Shown: in pieces, positions 41,419-50,515 of the stretch
How the letters are laid out: every line of letters begins with the position of its first letter
Position numbering within the stretch: the first letter of the stretch is position 1
From: Litorimonas sp039975855
GTDB taxonomy: Bacteria > Pseudomonadota > Alphaproteobacteria > Caulobacterales > Maricaulaceae
NCBI GenBank assembly: GCA_039975855.1
Contig: JBDWGH010000002.1
Span: forward strand, 1,116,001-1,180,000
Length of the DNA stretch: 64,000 bases
Reading direction: 5' to 3'
Position numbers and translations under genes: made by a program
The notes under the pieces: generated by a model
The model's input: only the letters and a program-made list of their open reading frames with translations
Told to the model about the DNA's origin: nothing
Database searches by the model: none

Positions 41419-43656
41419 TTAGTATTTTGCACCAAACGTTATACTCAGCGTATCCGCATCCGAAAGGGTTCGAATATCCTTCCCAGTCTCCCAAGTTACA
41501 CCATAAGACAAGTTGCTAAAGTCGGGATGAGAAATCGTTGCTGCAAGGGTCAAATGACCTGCGCGTTTGGGCGTTAGCATCTGCTCTTCAATTGGAAGTG
41601 TGTCATCTTCAATAAAGACATTGTAACCACGACGAAAAAGGTAATCTGTTGAGAAATTGAAATAGCTATCTTTTAAGACGCCACCAAACAAATTGGATTT
41701 GTAAAGATCAAACTCCAAATTCCCGCCATAGATTACCCCTTCCAGGGATTGTTCTTGAATTCTATCGCGAGGATTATGTGTTTCAAAATCAAATGGCGCC
41801 CGACCTTTATCCCAAGTCAAATAATCGAAGGCGGGTTGCAAATCCCATTCAATCGACCAGCCTGTAGCAAGCCGCCCATACCCGAGAGGGTTTGGTAGCC
41901 TTTGCTTATTGTCGTCAGCCAGCGGGTTTCGACGGATCAACTCTTGTTTCTGGCGGAAGCCAGGAAAATACCCCCATGCCCACCTCTTAGGTAGCGAAAA
42001 ATCGAGACCAATGCGCTTACCCCGTTGAAATTCAAAATTATCCTTCACCCCTTCGATAGTTAATGCGGCCCTAGTTCCGGGCCAACGCTGTCCGATTAAA
42101 GAAGAATGGGTCAATCCAGTTCGTTGACCAAAATTTGGAGGAATAATTGGGCCTTTGCGTTCATACTCGAACCGCGCGCCGTAACTAATATCAGCAAATG
42201 CAATTTTTTTGTCCGCTTCTACAACCTCAAGATTTGTCGGGTCATCAGGGTCGGCCAAGGCCATAAAAGCAAAGTCGGTTGGCGCTTGACTAATGGCCCC
42301 AAAAAGAGTGCCGCGGAACGTTTGAATTAGCTTATTTGAAGCCTCACTCGATTTCTTGGGCGTATATTCATAAGTAAGCCCCAAAGCGGCATCGATAACC
42401 AGTCGATCATTATCATCATTATCGTCCGTATCACTGACATCGTCACCGATAAGGCTCAAACCAATAGAGGCCGCATCCGGGCTGGATCGACCAAACTGTC
42501 GTGGATTTTTAACCAAGGTTGGTCTGATAGAGTGTTTCGCGTCTTCGTTATTTTTCGACGACCAGGTTTTTCCAGACTTAAAATTATTTAGACTCTCACC
42601 GACGGACGAAATGAAACTTTTATCCAGCAGCGCATTTTCTACTCTGGTATTGACCGTGTCTGAACCAGTTTCCTGATCTATTGGGTAGGCCGGACTATCG
42701 GCTGTAACAAAGTGCGTCTTTCTAGAAACCTTTTTACGCAACGCTTTGTTAGTATCACTGTCATCTTTCTGTCCTGCGTTTGGATCAAGCTCCGTGATTT
42801 CTACACTTCGACATAAAATGACAAAGGGTGGGTTTTGCGTGTCGTTCAAAAAACGATTTATGATGACATCATCAGCACCAGCATCGACGAGAGGTCGATA
42901 GGTAAAAGGGGTCCATTTAGATTGTAATTCACGGTTTGCGATGGAATCAGAGTTTGTCAATATTTGTTTGACTGGATCCGTCGCAATCTCTCTATAACTC
43001 TGTTCATTTCTCTTTAAATTTTCTCTTAATGTCTCAACCTCTTCTAGTCCCCAAAACTCCTTTTCAAGTTCAAGGTTTCGTTTGACATCGAATGAGACAA
43101 ACGGTCGACGAATAACAACGAAATCACGGGACGTCCCAGTTTCTGCAGTTTCAAACAAACGCAACAACGCTCGACGGAAACGCAAGGCATTCGGCTTTTC
43201 ATCAAAGCGATCCGCGCTATTTGTATACCGTTTAGGATCCTCACAGTTTTCGGGTAACGGTGAGGACGCACCTTTACATGGAATCAGAGTCTCAGTTAGC
43301 AGTTGTTTATAGGTTGCGTCTGGTTTTAACAAATCAGCGTAACTCACTTCGACCGGGTATCTACTTAAGATTTTTTCTACAAGATGATCGACTTCCACCT
43401 TCCAGAACACAGTTTGGCCTCCCTCATCACCTAGATTTGCATTAGATTTTGTGAGGTCTTTCGTGACAGGTACAACTTTCGAAGCCAGGCGTATTCGATC
43501 TTTGTCCAGCTGACTCATATCGATCTCACAAATCTCTGGCTTCAGGTCGTAAAGTGGATTTCGGACTAATGGTGTTTGCGCCTTTGCGCTCGCTGCACCA
43601 CCAGCCAAAATTACCCCCGAAAAAATCACGGATTTGTAGAAAGAATTGTAAAACAT
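41419..43656 (-). CDS. Exported, probably outer-membrane protein of unknown function
   Basis: 745 residues. The signal peptide ends GGAASAKAQT. The first ~400 residues are mixed, polar and without a known motif (CEDPKRY, FVVIRRPFVSFDVKR, FVILCRSVEI). From about residue 420 alternating strands appear (LVIDAALGLTYEYTPKKSS, LIQTFRGTLFGAISQ), and the end SDADTLSITFGAKY has the aromatic-terminated last strand of an outer membrane barrel. So a periplasmic domain followed by a barrel is likely. I recognise no family. It is convergent with dnaA at its 3' end. Nothing links it to replication. Confidence 0.6.
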   Translation of the reverse strand: MFYNSFYKSVIFSGVILAGGAASAKAQTPLVRNPLYDLKPEICEIDMSQLDKDRIRLASKVVPVTKDLTKSNANLGDEGGQTVFWKVEVDHLVEKILSRYPVEVSYADLLKPDATYKQLLTETLIPCKGASSPLPENCEDPKRYTNSADRFDEKPNALRFRRALLRLFETAETGTSRDFVVIRRPFVSFDVKRNLELEKEFWGLEEVETLRENLKRNEQSYREIATDPVKQILTNSDSIANRELQSKWTPFTYRPLVDAGADDVIINRFLNDTQNPPFVILCRSVEITELDPNAGQKDDSDTNKALRKKVSRKTHFVTADSPAYPIDQETGSDTVNTRVENALLDKSFISSVGESLNNFKSGKTWSSKNNEDAKHSIRPTLVKNPRQFGRSSPDAASIGLSLIGDDVSDTDDNDDNDRLVIDAALGLTYEYTPKKSSEASNKLIQTFRGTLFGAISQAPTDFAFMALADPDDPTNLEVVEADKKIAFADISYGARFEYERKGPIIPPNFGQRTGLTHSSLIGQRWPGTRAALTIEGVKDNFEFQRGKRIGLDFSLPKRWAWGYFPGFRQKQELIRRNPLADDNKQRLPNPLGYGRLATGWSIEWDLQPAFDYLTWDKGRAPFDFETHNPRDRIQEQSLEGVIYGGNLEFDLYKSNLFGGVLKDSYFNFSTDYLFRRGYNVFIEDDTLPIEEQMLTPKRAGHLTLAATISHPDFSNLSYGVTWETGKDIRTLSDADTLSITFGAKY

Positions 43657-43807
43657 TAGCGCCCCCGCAGAATATTGAGACCGTAATACATGTGCATTAA
43701 TTTGGTCAACTCATAATTGAGGAACCATATTTTGCCTTACCCAAGACCTAGTCTGCTTCGATAAAATCTAATCGGAGATGCTCAAGAGGGTTATTGACGG
43801 CCCTATT

Positions 43808-44527
43808 TTAGTCCAACACATTTGAGACAGCTGCCTTACATAACAGGTCCATCGTGTCGAAAAGAGGGAGTTCAGGGAGATCATCCGGCTTCACCAAACC
43901 TTCAATTTCTGTACACCCTAGAATGACACCTTGAATGCCTTTTTCATGTGACAACCGTCTCGCGATCTCGACATATCTTTGGCGCGATTCCGGGCGAAAG
44001 TTAAACGAACACAGCTCATCAAAAATAATGCGATCGATATCAGTTTGTTCGGTTTCAGTCGGAACTGAAATCTTGATTCCGGCCGCGCCATAATAATCCA
44101 CCATATAAGCGGCACTCATTACGGGTTTTGTCCCAAACAGAGCCGCGTGAGAAACACCCGCCCGTTTCATTGCATGTATCGTCGGGTCAGCAATGTGTAG
44201 GAAGGTCTGAGGACGTGTCTCCATTAGCGACGCAACACGTTGGTGAAGTGTATTCGACCCGCAGATGACGATATCGGCCGATGTTAACCTGTCTAAATGG
44301 ATATCCAGGTAATCGGATAAGGCGTCCCAATTGTCATGGCGCACGGCATGTTCAATGACGCCAAAATCCATTCCAGATATCAAGGTTTGAACGATATGAT
44401 GACCAGCTGGAGACTTGTTTAAACGCGCCTGGGAAAGCTCATTGATACGCGCATACATCTGGCCCGTCGCCACATTTGAGGCCCCGCCCAAAATTCCAAT
44501 GGTTGGAGTTATTGGATAAGAGGTCAT
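43808..44527 (-). CDS. Amino acid (Asp/Glu-type) racemase family protein
   Basis: 239 residues of the cofactor-independent racemase fold. IGILGGASNVATGQMYARIN is the opening; ICGSNTLH (about 88-95) holds the first catalytic position, where Ser stands in place of the Cys or Thr of relatives; LGCTEIEGL (about 205) keeps the second Cys. RacX/YgeA-type enzymes also use a non-Cys residue at the first position, so activity is plausible. It probably makes a D-amino acid in the cytoplasm. Ribosome-binding AAGGTGG is close to the ATG. Confidence 0.78.
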   Translation of the reverse strand: MTSYPITPTIGILGGASNVATGQMYARINELSQARLNKSPAGHHIVQTLISGMDFGVIEHAVRHDNWDALSDYLDIHLDRLTSADIVICGSNTLHQRVASLMETRPQTFLHIADPTIHAMKRAGVSHAALFGTKPVMSAAYMVDYYGAAGIKISVPTETEQTDIDRIIFDELCSFNFRPESRQRYVEIARRLSHEKGIQGVILGCTEIEGLVKPDDLPELPLFDTMDLLCKAAVSNVLD

Positions 44528-44651
44528 AGGCCACCTTTTATTTTTGTATTAGGAACCACCAGAAGAAAGACGATCGATGTCCCTACACCGGTGTCCTCCC
44601 CTGATTTCAACTTTAGAGACGGCTTCAAAGCCAAATTATAGCTGACGAAAC

Positions 44652-46178
44652 TTACTTCTTCTCATAATCTCGGACGAGCTGATCCATGAACCTGACCCCC
44701 CAGCCTGCATGTCCCTTTGGGGCTGTGGGTGTTGCGCTATCGCGCCAATCAACGCCCGCCATGTCAATATGGACCCAAGGCTGATCTTCATCCACGAATG
44801 TCCCAATCACGGCCGCGCCGATTGACGCACCGGGCGAGCCGGCAGTAGATTTAATATCGGCGATGTCAGACTTGATTTGATCATAATGGTTGGGATGTAG
44901 TGGTAGTGGCCAAACGTCTTCGCCCGAACGTTCTCCGATATCCATCATGGTTTGCGCAAGATCGAAATCACGTGTGATCACCCCGCCATACTCATCACTC
45001 AAGGCACGGCCGACAGAACCTGTAAGCGTTGCAATATCGACGATGAGCTCGGGTTGATATTTTTCGATTGTATAAGGGACAGCATCTACCAAGAGGAGTC
45101 GCCCCTCTGCGTCGGTCGACATCACTTCGATCGTTTTTCCGTTAAATGTGGTCAGTACATCGCCTGGACGGATTGCCGTCCCATCAGGCATATTTTCGGC
45201 CAAAGGCATAACCCCAATCAAGTTGATATCTGCGCCGCGTTTTGCCGTCGAAATCAAAGTCCCAGCGACAGCCGCCGCACCAGATAGATCAGATTTCATC
45301 AACCACTGCCCAGAATTAGGTTTCAGGCTTATACCACCTGTATCAAATGTAATTCCCTTACCAACCAAGGCCAGAGGAGCATCGTTAGAGTCACCACCCA
45401 TATATTCCAAGACGAGCATACGAGGATCATGAACAGACCCTTTCCCAACACCCAGAATTGCACCCATGCCAGCGCGCTCCATCTCGCGCACGCCCATAAC
45501 AGTTAGCTTCAGATTAGGCACGCCGCGCGCTTCTTTGCGTATACGCTCCACAAATGTTTCTGGATAAATTTCCAGACCAGGCGCATTTCCAAGATCGCGA
45601 ACCATATGAACCGCATCTGCAAGGCCTTCATAGTCGCCCTCCATCAAATCCTGCGCCTCATCTGCGTCTTCACTGATGAAAGTCACCGAACGATCTTCGG
45701 GTAAATTCCCTGTTTTATATTTGGTAAAACTATAATCTCCAAGACGATAGCCAAAGGCGAGGTCTGCGCTTGATGTATCGCTCTGTGTTTTCAATCCTTC
45801 GACGATTACCGAGAGGTCTCCATCGCCCGGTGCCTTAACGGTATGACCACCCAAATCGCGCAGATTTCGAGGGGTCAATCTATCTGATCCAGTACCGATC
45901 ACCGTTACGGATTTCGTATCCCCTAATCCATAAAAGCTTTTTTGGTTTCCGAAGGTACCTTTAAAGCCGGACGCTTCCATCGCTTTCTGGATTGCAATTG
46001 TCATTTCTCCACCTATCTGAAGCGGCAGATTCAAATCATTGTTCACATACAAAACCACATGATCACCAACGGCCGAATTTGTTTCCGCGAAGGAGATATC
46101 ATCGGCAAAGGCTGGAAAAGCCGCCATTGTGAGGGCAGCCGTTGTGAGGACGATTTTTTTTAGAAAAGACGAGCACAT
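44652..46178 (-). CDS. Leucyl aminopeptidase, M17 family, with signal peptide
   Basis: 508 residues, AGGAG seven bases before the ATG. The C-terminal M17 domain is complete: GKGITFDTGGISLKP and MKSDLSGAAAV with metal ligands, STDAEGRLLLVDA (usually NTDAEGRL) with Asp/Glu ligands and catalytic Arg, and GSPGASIGAAVIGTFV near the end. Unlike cytoplasmic PepA it starts with MCSSFLKKIVLTTAALTMAAFPAFADD, a clear signal peptide, so it should act in the periplasm or outside. It is a two-metal aminopeptidase that removes N-terminal residues from peptides, perhaps with the S9 peptidases nearby. Confidence 0.88.
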   Translation of the reverse strand: MCSSFLKKIVLTTAALTMAAFPAFADDISFAETNSAVGDHVVLYVNNDLNLPLQIGGEMTIAIQKAMEASGFKGTFGNQKSFYGLGDTKSVTVIGTGSDRLTPRNLRDLGGHTVKAPGDGDLSVIVEGLKTQSDTSSADLAFGYRLGDYSFTKYKTGNLPEDRSVTFISEDADEAQDLMEGDYEGLADAVHMVRDLGNAPGLEIYPETFVERIRKEARGVPNLKLTVMGVREMERAGMGAILGVGKGSVHDPRMLVLEYMGGDSNDAPLALVGKGITFDTGGISLKPNSGQWLMKSDLSGAAAVAGTLISTAKRGADINLIGVMPLAENMPDGTAIRPGDVLTTFNGKTIEVMSTDAEGRLLLVDAVPYTIEKYQPELIVDIATLTGSVGRALSDEYGGVITRDFDLAQTMMDIGERSGEDVWPLPLHPNHYDQIKSDIADIKSTAGSPGASIGAAVIGTFVDEDQPWVHIDMAGVDWRDSATPTAPKGHAGWGVRFMDQLVRDYEKK

Positions 46179-46281
46179 GGGGGTTCTCCTGATAGAGCTT
46201 ATTGCTTTTAACTACGTCTCAGTCACGGATGGGGACAAGACAATTTTTCAATCGGGGATAATGTCTGGCCTTTAGAATTTT

Positions 46282-46458
46282 CTATCGCTTTCGCTTCAAA
46301 TAAAACACACTTGGATATGTGTCAGTTTTAACGTGGTAACACTCCCAACCCTGCAAGCCGAAATTGTTCAAAAAGGTTTCGCTGTTTTCTCGAATAGCGT
46401 CGCCCGTCATTCCCTTTTGGCTTGGCTGAACAATACGGTATTCCCATCTCTCTGACAT
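46282..46458 (-). CDS. Small DUF4177-like protein, second of two
   Basis: 58 residues, start ATG with AGGA eight bases upstream, nine bases after the stop of the preceding paralogue. WEYRIVQPSQ at the N-terminus, FLNNFGLQGWECYHV in the middle and FYLKRKR at the end match the DUF4177 pattern (short strand, L-x-x-LG-x-x-GWE, last strand). It is last in the SPFH operon. Function unknown. Confidence 0.75.
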   Translation of the reverse strand: MSERWEYRIVQPSQKGMTGDAIRENSETFLNNFGLQGWECYHVKTDTYPSVFYLKRKR

Positions 46459-46467
46459 CGATCTTTC

Positions 46468-46647
46468 CTAACGTTTTAAATAAAGTCGGTTCATGTGGCC
46501 GTAGGGAACGACCGAGACGAGCTCCCAACCTTCGACACCTAATCGCGTTAGTCTGTCCTGAAGAACGCCATCTGCCGTGTCTGGTTTATTGTTCCAAATC
46601 GAGGTCTTTACGGTTTCCACCTTATACTGCCAACGTCGATCACTCAT
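46468..46647 (-). CDS. Small DUF4177-like protein, first of two
   Basis: 59 residues. AAGGAG eight bases before the ATG decides the start, which lies inside the end of the ribbon-helix-helix gene (eight-base overlap). WQYKVETVKTSI, DRLTRLGVEGWELVSVVPYG and RLYLKR are the DUF4177 blocks. The tandem paralogue downstream is similar but clearly diverged. Overlap implies coupled translation with the upstream genes. Confidence 0.78.
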   Translation of the reverse strand: MSDRRWQYKVETVKTSIWNNKPDTADGVLQDRLTRLGVEGWELVSVVPYGHMNRLYLKR

Positions 46648-46810
46648 CTCTTGTCTCCTTCTTTTTAAGGCGGCCTTCACGCCGCAACGCTTCGCGCAAT
46701 GCCCATTCTATCTGTCCGTTTAAGGACCGCAGATCATCCGCAGCCCAAGACTTCATCGCGGCCAGCACATCCGTGCTGATCCGCAGGGGATATGATTTCT
46801 TATCCGGCAT
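46640..46810 (-). CDS. Arc-type ribbon-helix-helix DNA-binding protein
   Basis: 56 residues. KSYPLRISTDVLAAMKSWAA holds the ribbon strand and first helix; RSLNGQIEWALREALRREGR is the second helix with the conserved SLN start. It would bind DNA as a dimer. It starts six bases after the SPFH gene stop and overlaps the next gene. Arc-like genes beside SPFH genes are seen in other bacteria. It may control this operon, but no operator is assigned. Confidence 0.8.
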   Translation of the reverse strand: MPDKKSYPLRISTDVLAAMKSWAADDLRSLNGQIEWALREALRREGRLKKKETRDE

Positions 46811-46816
46811 TTTCCG

Positions 46817-47683
46817 CTAGTAGAGCGACCCCGTATTCACGACGGGGGTCGTGGCTTTGTCCGAGCATAGGACTACTAATAGGTTGGATACCATGGCCGC
46901 TTTGCGTTCTTCGTCGAGTTCGACGATATTGTTTTTCGCAAGACCTTCGATGGCATCTTCGACCATGCCAACGGCGCCTTCGACGATTTTCTTCCGCGCC
47001 GCGATAATTGCGCCAGCCTGTTGACGTTGCAACATCGCGCCCGCGATCTCCGGAGAGTAGGCCAGATGTGAAATTCGGGCTTCGATCACATGGATACCTG
47101 CCTGGGCTAAGCGGTCCTGAATTTCATCCCGTAACCTGTCAGATATCTCGGCAGGATGAGAACGGAGTGAAATCTGATCATCTGAATGCTGATCATAAGG
47201 ATAGCTAGTCGCCATCGCGCGAATCGCAGCCTCTGACTGAATTTGAACAAAGCTCTCATAGTCATCGACGTTAAAGACAGCCTCTGCACTGTCATTGACC
47301 TCCCAGACAACGATCGCTGCAATTTCGATGGGCGAGCCGTCGAGCTCATTGACCTTCAACTTTCCACTTTCAAAGTTTCGGACACGCAAGCTGATCTTCT
47401 TTTTTGTGTAGAATGGGTTGTTAAACCGCAAGCCAGGCGTCCGCACAGTCCCGATATATTTTCCAAAGAGTGACAGGACCGCCGATTGGTTTGGCTCAAC
47501 CTTGTAGAGACCCGAGAGCCCGACAGTTAGAAATAGTAATCCCACAACAAGGGACAGCACCTTCAATCCTTTTGGTTCAGCGGCAACGACAACAAAAACC
47601 AGCGCGACGGCAAATGCCAGTATCACGAACAGGAATGGTATCCCGCTTACTGACTTGACTTCTTTTTCTCTAATTTCGGCCAT
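46817..47683 (-). CDS. SPFH/band 7 domain membrane protein
   Basis: 288 residues. GGGAG seven bases before the ATG decides the start; an upstream in-frame ATG five codons earlier has no such site. Two N-terminal hydrophobic segments (FLFVILAFAVALVFVVVA and LSLVVGLLFLTVGLSGLY) are followed by the SPFH domain from VEPNQSAVLSLFGKYIGTV, with FNNPFYTKKKISLRVRNFE. The helical part has AGAMLQRQQAGAIIAARKKI, which in this family drives ring or microdomain assembly. It heads a tight operon with a ribbon-helix-helix protein and two DUF4177 proteins. Confidence 0.88.
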   Translation of the reverse strand: MAEIREKEVKSVSGIPFLFVILAFAVALVFVVVAAEPKGLKVLSLVVGLLFLTVGLSGLYKVEPNQSAVLSLFGKYIGTVRTPGLRFNNPFYTKKKISLRVRNFESGKLKVNELDGSPIEIAAIVVWEVNDSAEAVFNVDDYESFVQIQSEAAIRAMATSYPYDQHSDDQISLRSHPAEISDRLRDEIQDRLAQAGIHVIEARISHLAYSPEIAGAMLQRQQAGAIIAARKKIVEGAVGMVEDAIEGLAKNNIVELDEERKAAMVSNLLVVLCSDKATTPVVNTGSLY

Positions 47684-47859
47684 AAAAATCTCCCTCATTT
47701 AGCCTCATCACTTCTGACAACCGGATTGGCACATCCTATAAAGTGATATCATTTCCATATCACATATATTGTTTATCGATAATTACGCAAGACTTATCAG
47801 CCAAGAAAAAACGCCGTCCCAAAGGATAGCGTTGATTCAAAACAGAATTTTTATCGGAT

Positions 47860-49776
47860 TCATTCGATACTAAAAACCTCTTCCAGGAACTCTGCTTGAC
47901 GCCTTTGGTAATAAAGTTGGTTATCGAGTTTTCGCCAGCCATGTCCTTCATCAGGGATTCGAATAAATGGGGCATCAATTCCATTGGCGCGCAATGCCCG
48001 CACCATAGTTTCGGTTTCAGCAATATCAATTCGCGGGTCCATGGCGCCGTGAGAGAATAGAACAGGAACCTTTATTTTGTCAGCATTCCGAATAGGGGAT
48101 TGTTCGGTATAGAAATCTAGCCATTCTGGGTCCTCGATATTCCCGTACTCGATCAGGTCCGCTGCTTTCAGAGCTGGACTAGCGACTTCCAGCGCCGTTA
48201 CCCAATCCGCGACTCCGTATAGTGAGACGCCTGCTATGAACGCGTCAGGATACTCGCTCAGCACCGCATTGACGGCATATCCGCCATAGGATCCGCCCAT
48301 CACGGCAGCCCGTGTCGTATCCACGAGAGACTCAAGTTCATTTGACCCAAGCATGTCGACGAGGTCCCGAATGGAATCAAGACGCTTCCGACGGTCGTCC
48401 AGCGTTGTGTAAGTACGGCCAAATCCAGTCGAGCCGCGAACATTTGTCTGAAAAACTGCTATCCCGCGAGAGAGCAGATATTGCGCGGTCGGATTATAAG
48501 AAGGCCTCGCCTGCGCTGTTGGACCGCCGTGCACCATGAACACGACGGGTGGTTTATCCGTCGAACTGGTTGCAGGTAGATACAAAAGGCCCTGAAGCTC
48601 AACACCATCGCTGGCTGGCATCCGCAGCGACGTTGGAGCGATTAAAGAGGACGGATCTAATTTGCCAAATTCAGAACTATAGACCGGAGAGAAAGCCATG
48701 TTGTTGAGAGCTAATCGGAATACATCTCCAGGGCGGTCTGGACCGCTTACTCGAACCAAGGCCGTCTGCGCATTGCAATTCAACGTGTAAACGCCATCCG
48801 ATGGGCCCCAGACAACTGCATTTGTGTCGCCATCATATAGGCGGAGTTCAGAGAAACCATCGCGGTTGACCTGAAAAAGTGTTGTTTCGCCACACACGTC
48901 AACTTCATCAATATCCGCTTCGGTTTGCCAGAGTGTTTTCATCTCTCCGCTTTGCAACGACATATCGACCAATGCTGCAAATTCTCGATCTCGGTTTGTA
49001 GCCAGGCGAATAGTATCCTCATCAATGAAAAACACGCCGCCTTCGGTATGATTGGCGCGGGGCGTTGGGTCTGACAGCGCACGTCGCTTTCCGCTGACGG
49101 CATCCAAAACAAATAATTTGTCTGCATCCTCGCCAACTGTCTCCGAAATAATCAGTTTCGAGGCATCTTGATTCACGGCATGGACAAAATTCCCATACTC
49201 ACCTTCAAAGATTTGTTTTGTCGCTCCGCTTGCAACATCCATCACATAAATATCAAAATCCGAACCATTGCGTTCGGTACTGGCAAAGGCGACCGTTGTT
49301 CCGTCCCCGCTCACGCCGCCGTAACGGCGATATCCCTTTTCCGTCGCAGGTAAGATTATTTTAGAAACGCCAGATACTGAGTCATACAAAAAATAATTCT
49401 CGCGCTCATCTCCATTATTATCCGCGCCATATAAAACGTCACCAGATGGCAGAATATCAAAGAAGGAAATTCCTGCTCCATCCGTTACTTGCTGCAATTT
49501 CGCCCCATCTGGCTCTCCAACATAAAGCTGCATCTCGCCGCTTTTTGAAGAGGCCAGGGCAATAAAAGAGCTATCAGGGGCAATCTGTGCGCGGCTAGCG
49601 CCATTAGCCTTCACATAAGCTGCGACAGGGCTTTCTCGGTCGGCCTGTGAATATACGGGCGTTTCAAATGTCAGCTCATTCAAGACATCAATAGAGGCCG
49701 AGTCGGTTTTTGTGCACGCCGTTACACTCAATAGGCTGACCGCAAAGATTGCCCTTGTACTTTTGAACTGCCGCAT
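47860..49776 (-). CDS. S9-family dipeptidyl/acylaminoacyl-peptidase, lipoprotein
   Basis: 638 residues, GGGAG before the ATG. The signal ends in lipobox VTAC, so it is likely anchored at the outer membrane or inner membrane's outer face. The beta-propeller spans ~50-370 (SRAQIAPDSSFIALASSKSG, FDIYVMDVASGATKQIF). The hydrolase domain has VFMVHGGPTAQARP, the Ser elbow GGSYGGYAVN, Asp in HGAMDPRIDIAETE and His in DEGHGWRK. Together with the exported S9 enzyme at 30135 and the M17 aminopeptidase it suggests active uptake of peptides. Confidence 0.87.
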   Translation of the reverse strand: MRQFKSTRAIFAVSLLSVTACTKTDSASIDVLNELTFETPVYSQADRESPVAAYVKANGASRAQIAPDSSFIALASSKSGEMQLYVGEPDGAKLQQVTDGAGISFFDILPSGDVLYGADNNGDERENYFLYDSVSGVSKIILPATEKGYRRYGGVSGDGTTVAFASTERNGSDFDIYVMDVASGATKQIFEGEYGNFVHAVNQDASKLIISETVGEDADKLFVLDAVSGKRRALSDPTPRANHTEGGVFFIDEDTIRLATNRDREFAALVDMSLQSGEMKTLWQTEADIDEVDVCGETTLFQVNRDGFSELRLYDGDTNAVVWGPSDGVYTLNCNAQTALVRVSGPDRPGDVFRLALNNMAFSPVYSSEFGKLDPSSLIAPTSLRMPASDGVELQGLLYLPATSSTDKPPVVFMVHGGPTAQARPSYNPTAQYLLSRGIAVFQTNVRGSTGFGRTYTTLDDRRKRLDSIRDLVDMLGSNELESLVDTTRAAVMGGSYGGYAVNAVLSEYPDAFIAGVSLYGVADWVTALEVASPALKAADLIEYGNIEDPEWLDFYTEQSPIRNADKIKVPVLFSHGAMDPRIDIAETETMVRALRANGIDAPFIRIPDEGHGWRKLDNQLYYQRRQAEFLEEVFSIE

Positions 49777-49853
49777 GATCGATCTCCCATTTTTATTATC
49801 TGCCTACAGCTTTTGGGGTGGGCGACAAAGCTTCAATCCGCTAAGGGGCGCCT

Positions 49854-50483
49854 ATGTTTGAGACCGCCTTATTTATTAGCGCCTTTACGACGCTGTTTGT
49901 CATTATTGACCCGCCTGGATGTGCCCCGATTTTTGCGACCCTGACAAAAGGGACATCGCGAAAACATCAACGCGCGATGGCATTTAAGTCTGTCGGCATC
50001 GCCGCGTTCATCCTGATTGGCTTCGCCTATGTTGGCGAATGGCTTTTCGCCAAGTTGGGAATTAGTTTGGATGCCCTGCGGATCTCTGGTGGTATCATGC
50101 TATTCATTATCGGCTTGAATATGGTCTTCGAAAAACGCACCGAAAAACGCGAAGACCGCGCTGAAGAATTTTTGGAAGAAGTAGAAGACCCAGAAGACAT
50201 TTCCGTTTTTCCAATGGGCATCCCTATGATTGCGGGTCCAGGAACAATGGCAACGCTTCTAATCCTGATGAAGGAAACCAGCACGCAGGGCGGACAAATT
50301 GCTATTCTGGCCGCTCTCATCGCGACATTGGTCATAACGCTGGTGACATTCCTCATCGCAGGACCGCTTATGAAGCTAATGGGAAAGAGCTTTACAGATG
50401 TGCTCACGCGAGTGCTGGGCGTATTACTCTGTACGTTAGCGGCTCAATTCGTATTGGACGGTATCAAGGGCGCTCTGTTTTAG
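49854..50483 (+). CDS. MarC-family integral membrane protein
   Basis: 209 residues with six predicted membrane helices. FTTLFVIIDPPGCAPIFATL and FPMGIPMIAGPGTMATLLIL are the two conserved MarC half-signatures (IDPxG and P-x-I-AGPG). An acidic loop, EKREDRAEEFLEEVEDPEDI, separates the halves. It was once thought to mediate multiple antibiotic resistance; its real function is not established. It converges on the lectin-like gene. Confidence 0.88.
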   Translation: MFETALFISAFTTLFVIIDPPGCAPIFATLTKGTSRKHQRAMAFKSVGIAAFILIGFAYVGEWLFAKLGISLDALRISGGIMLFIIGLNMVFEKRTEKREDRAEEFLEEVEDPEDISVFPMGIPMIAGPGTMATLLILMKETSTQGGQIAILAALIATLVITLVTFLIAGPLMKLMGKSFTDVLTRVLGVLLCTLAAQFVLDGIKGALF

Positions 50484-50515
50484 GGAGTTAAGTGGAAAAA
50501 CATACCCCGCCTAAA

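Noticed and set aside
43808..44527. Racemase as a catalytically dead protein because the first Cys is Ser
   Set aside because: Relatives of the RacX/YgeA branch also lack Cys at this position and work, and the second Cys is intact.
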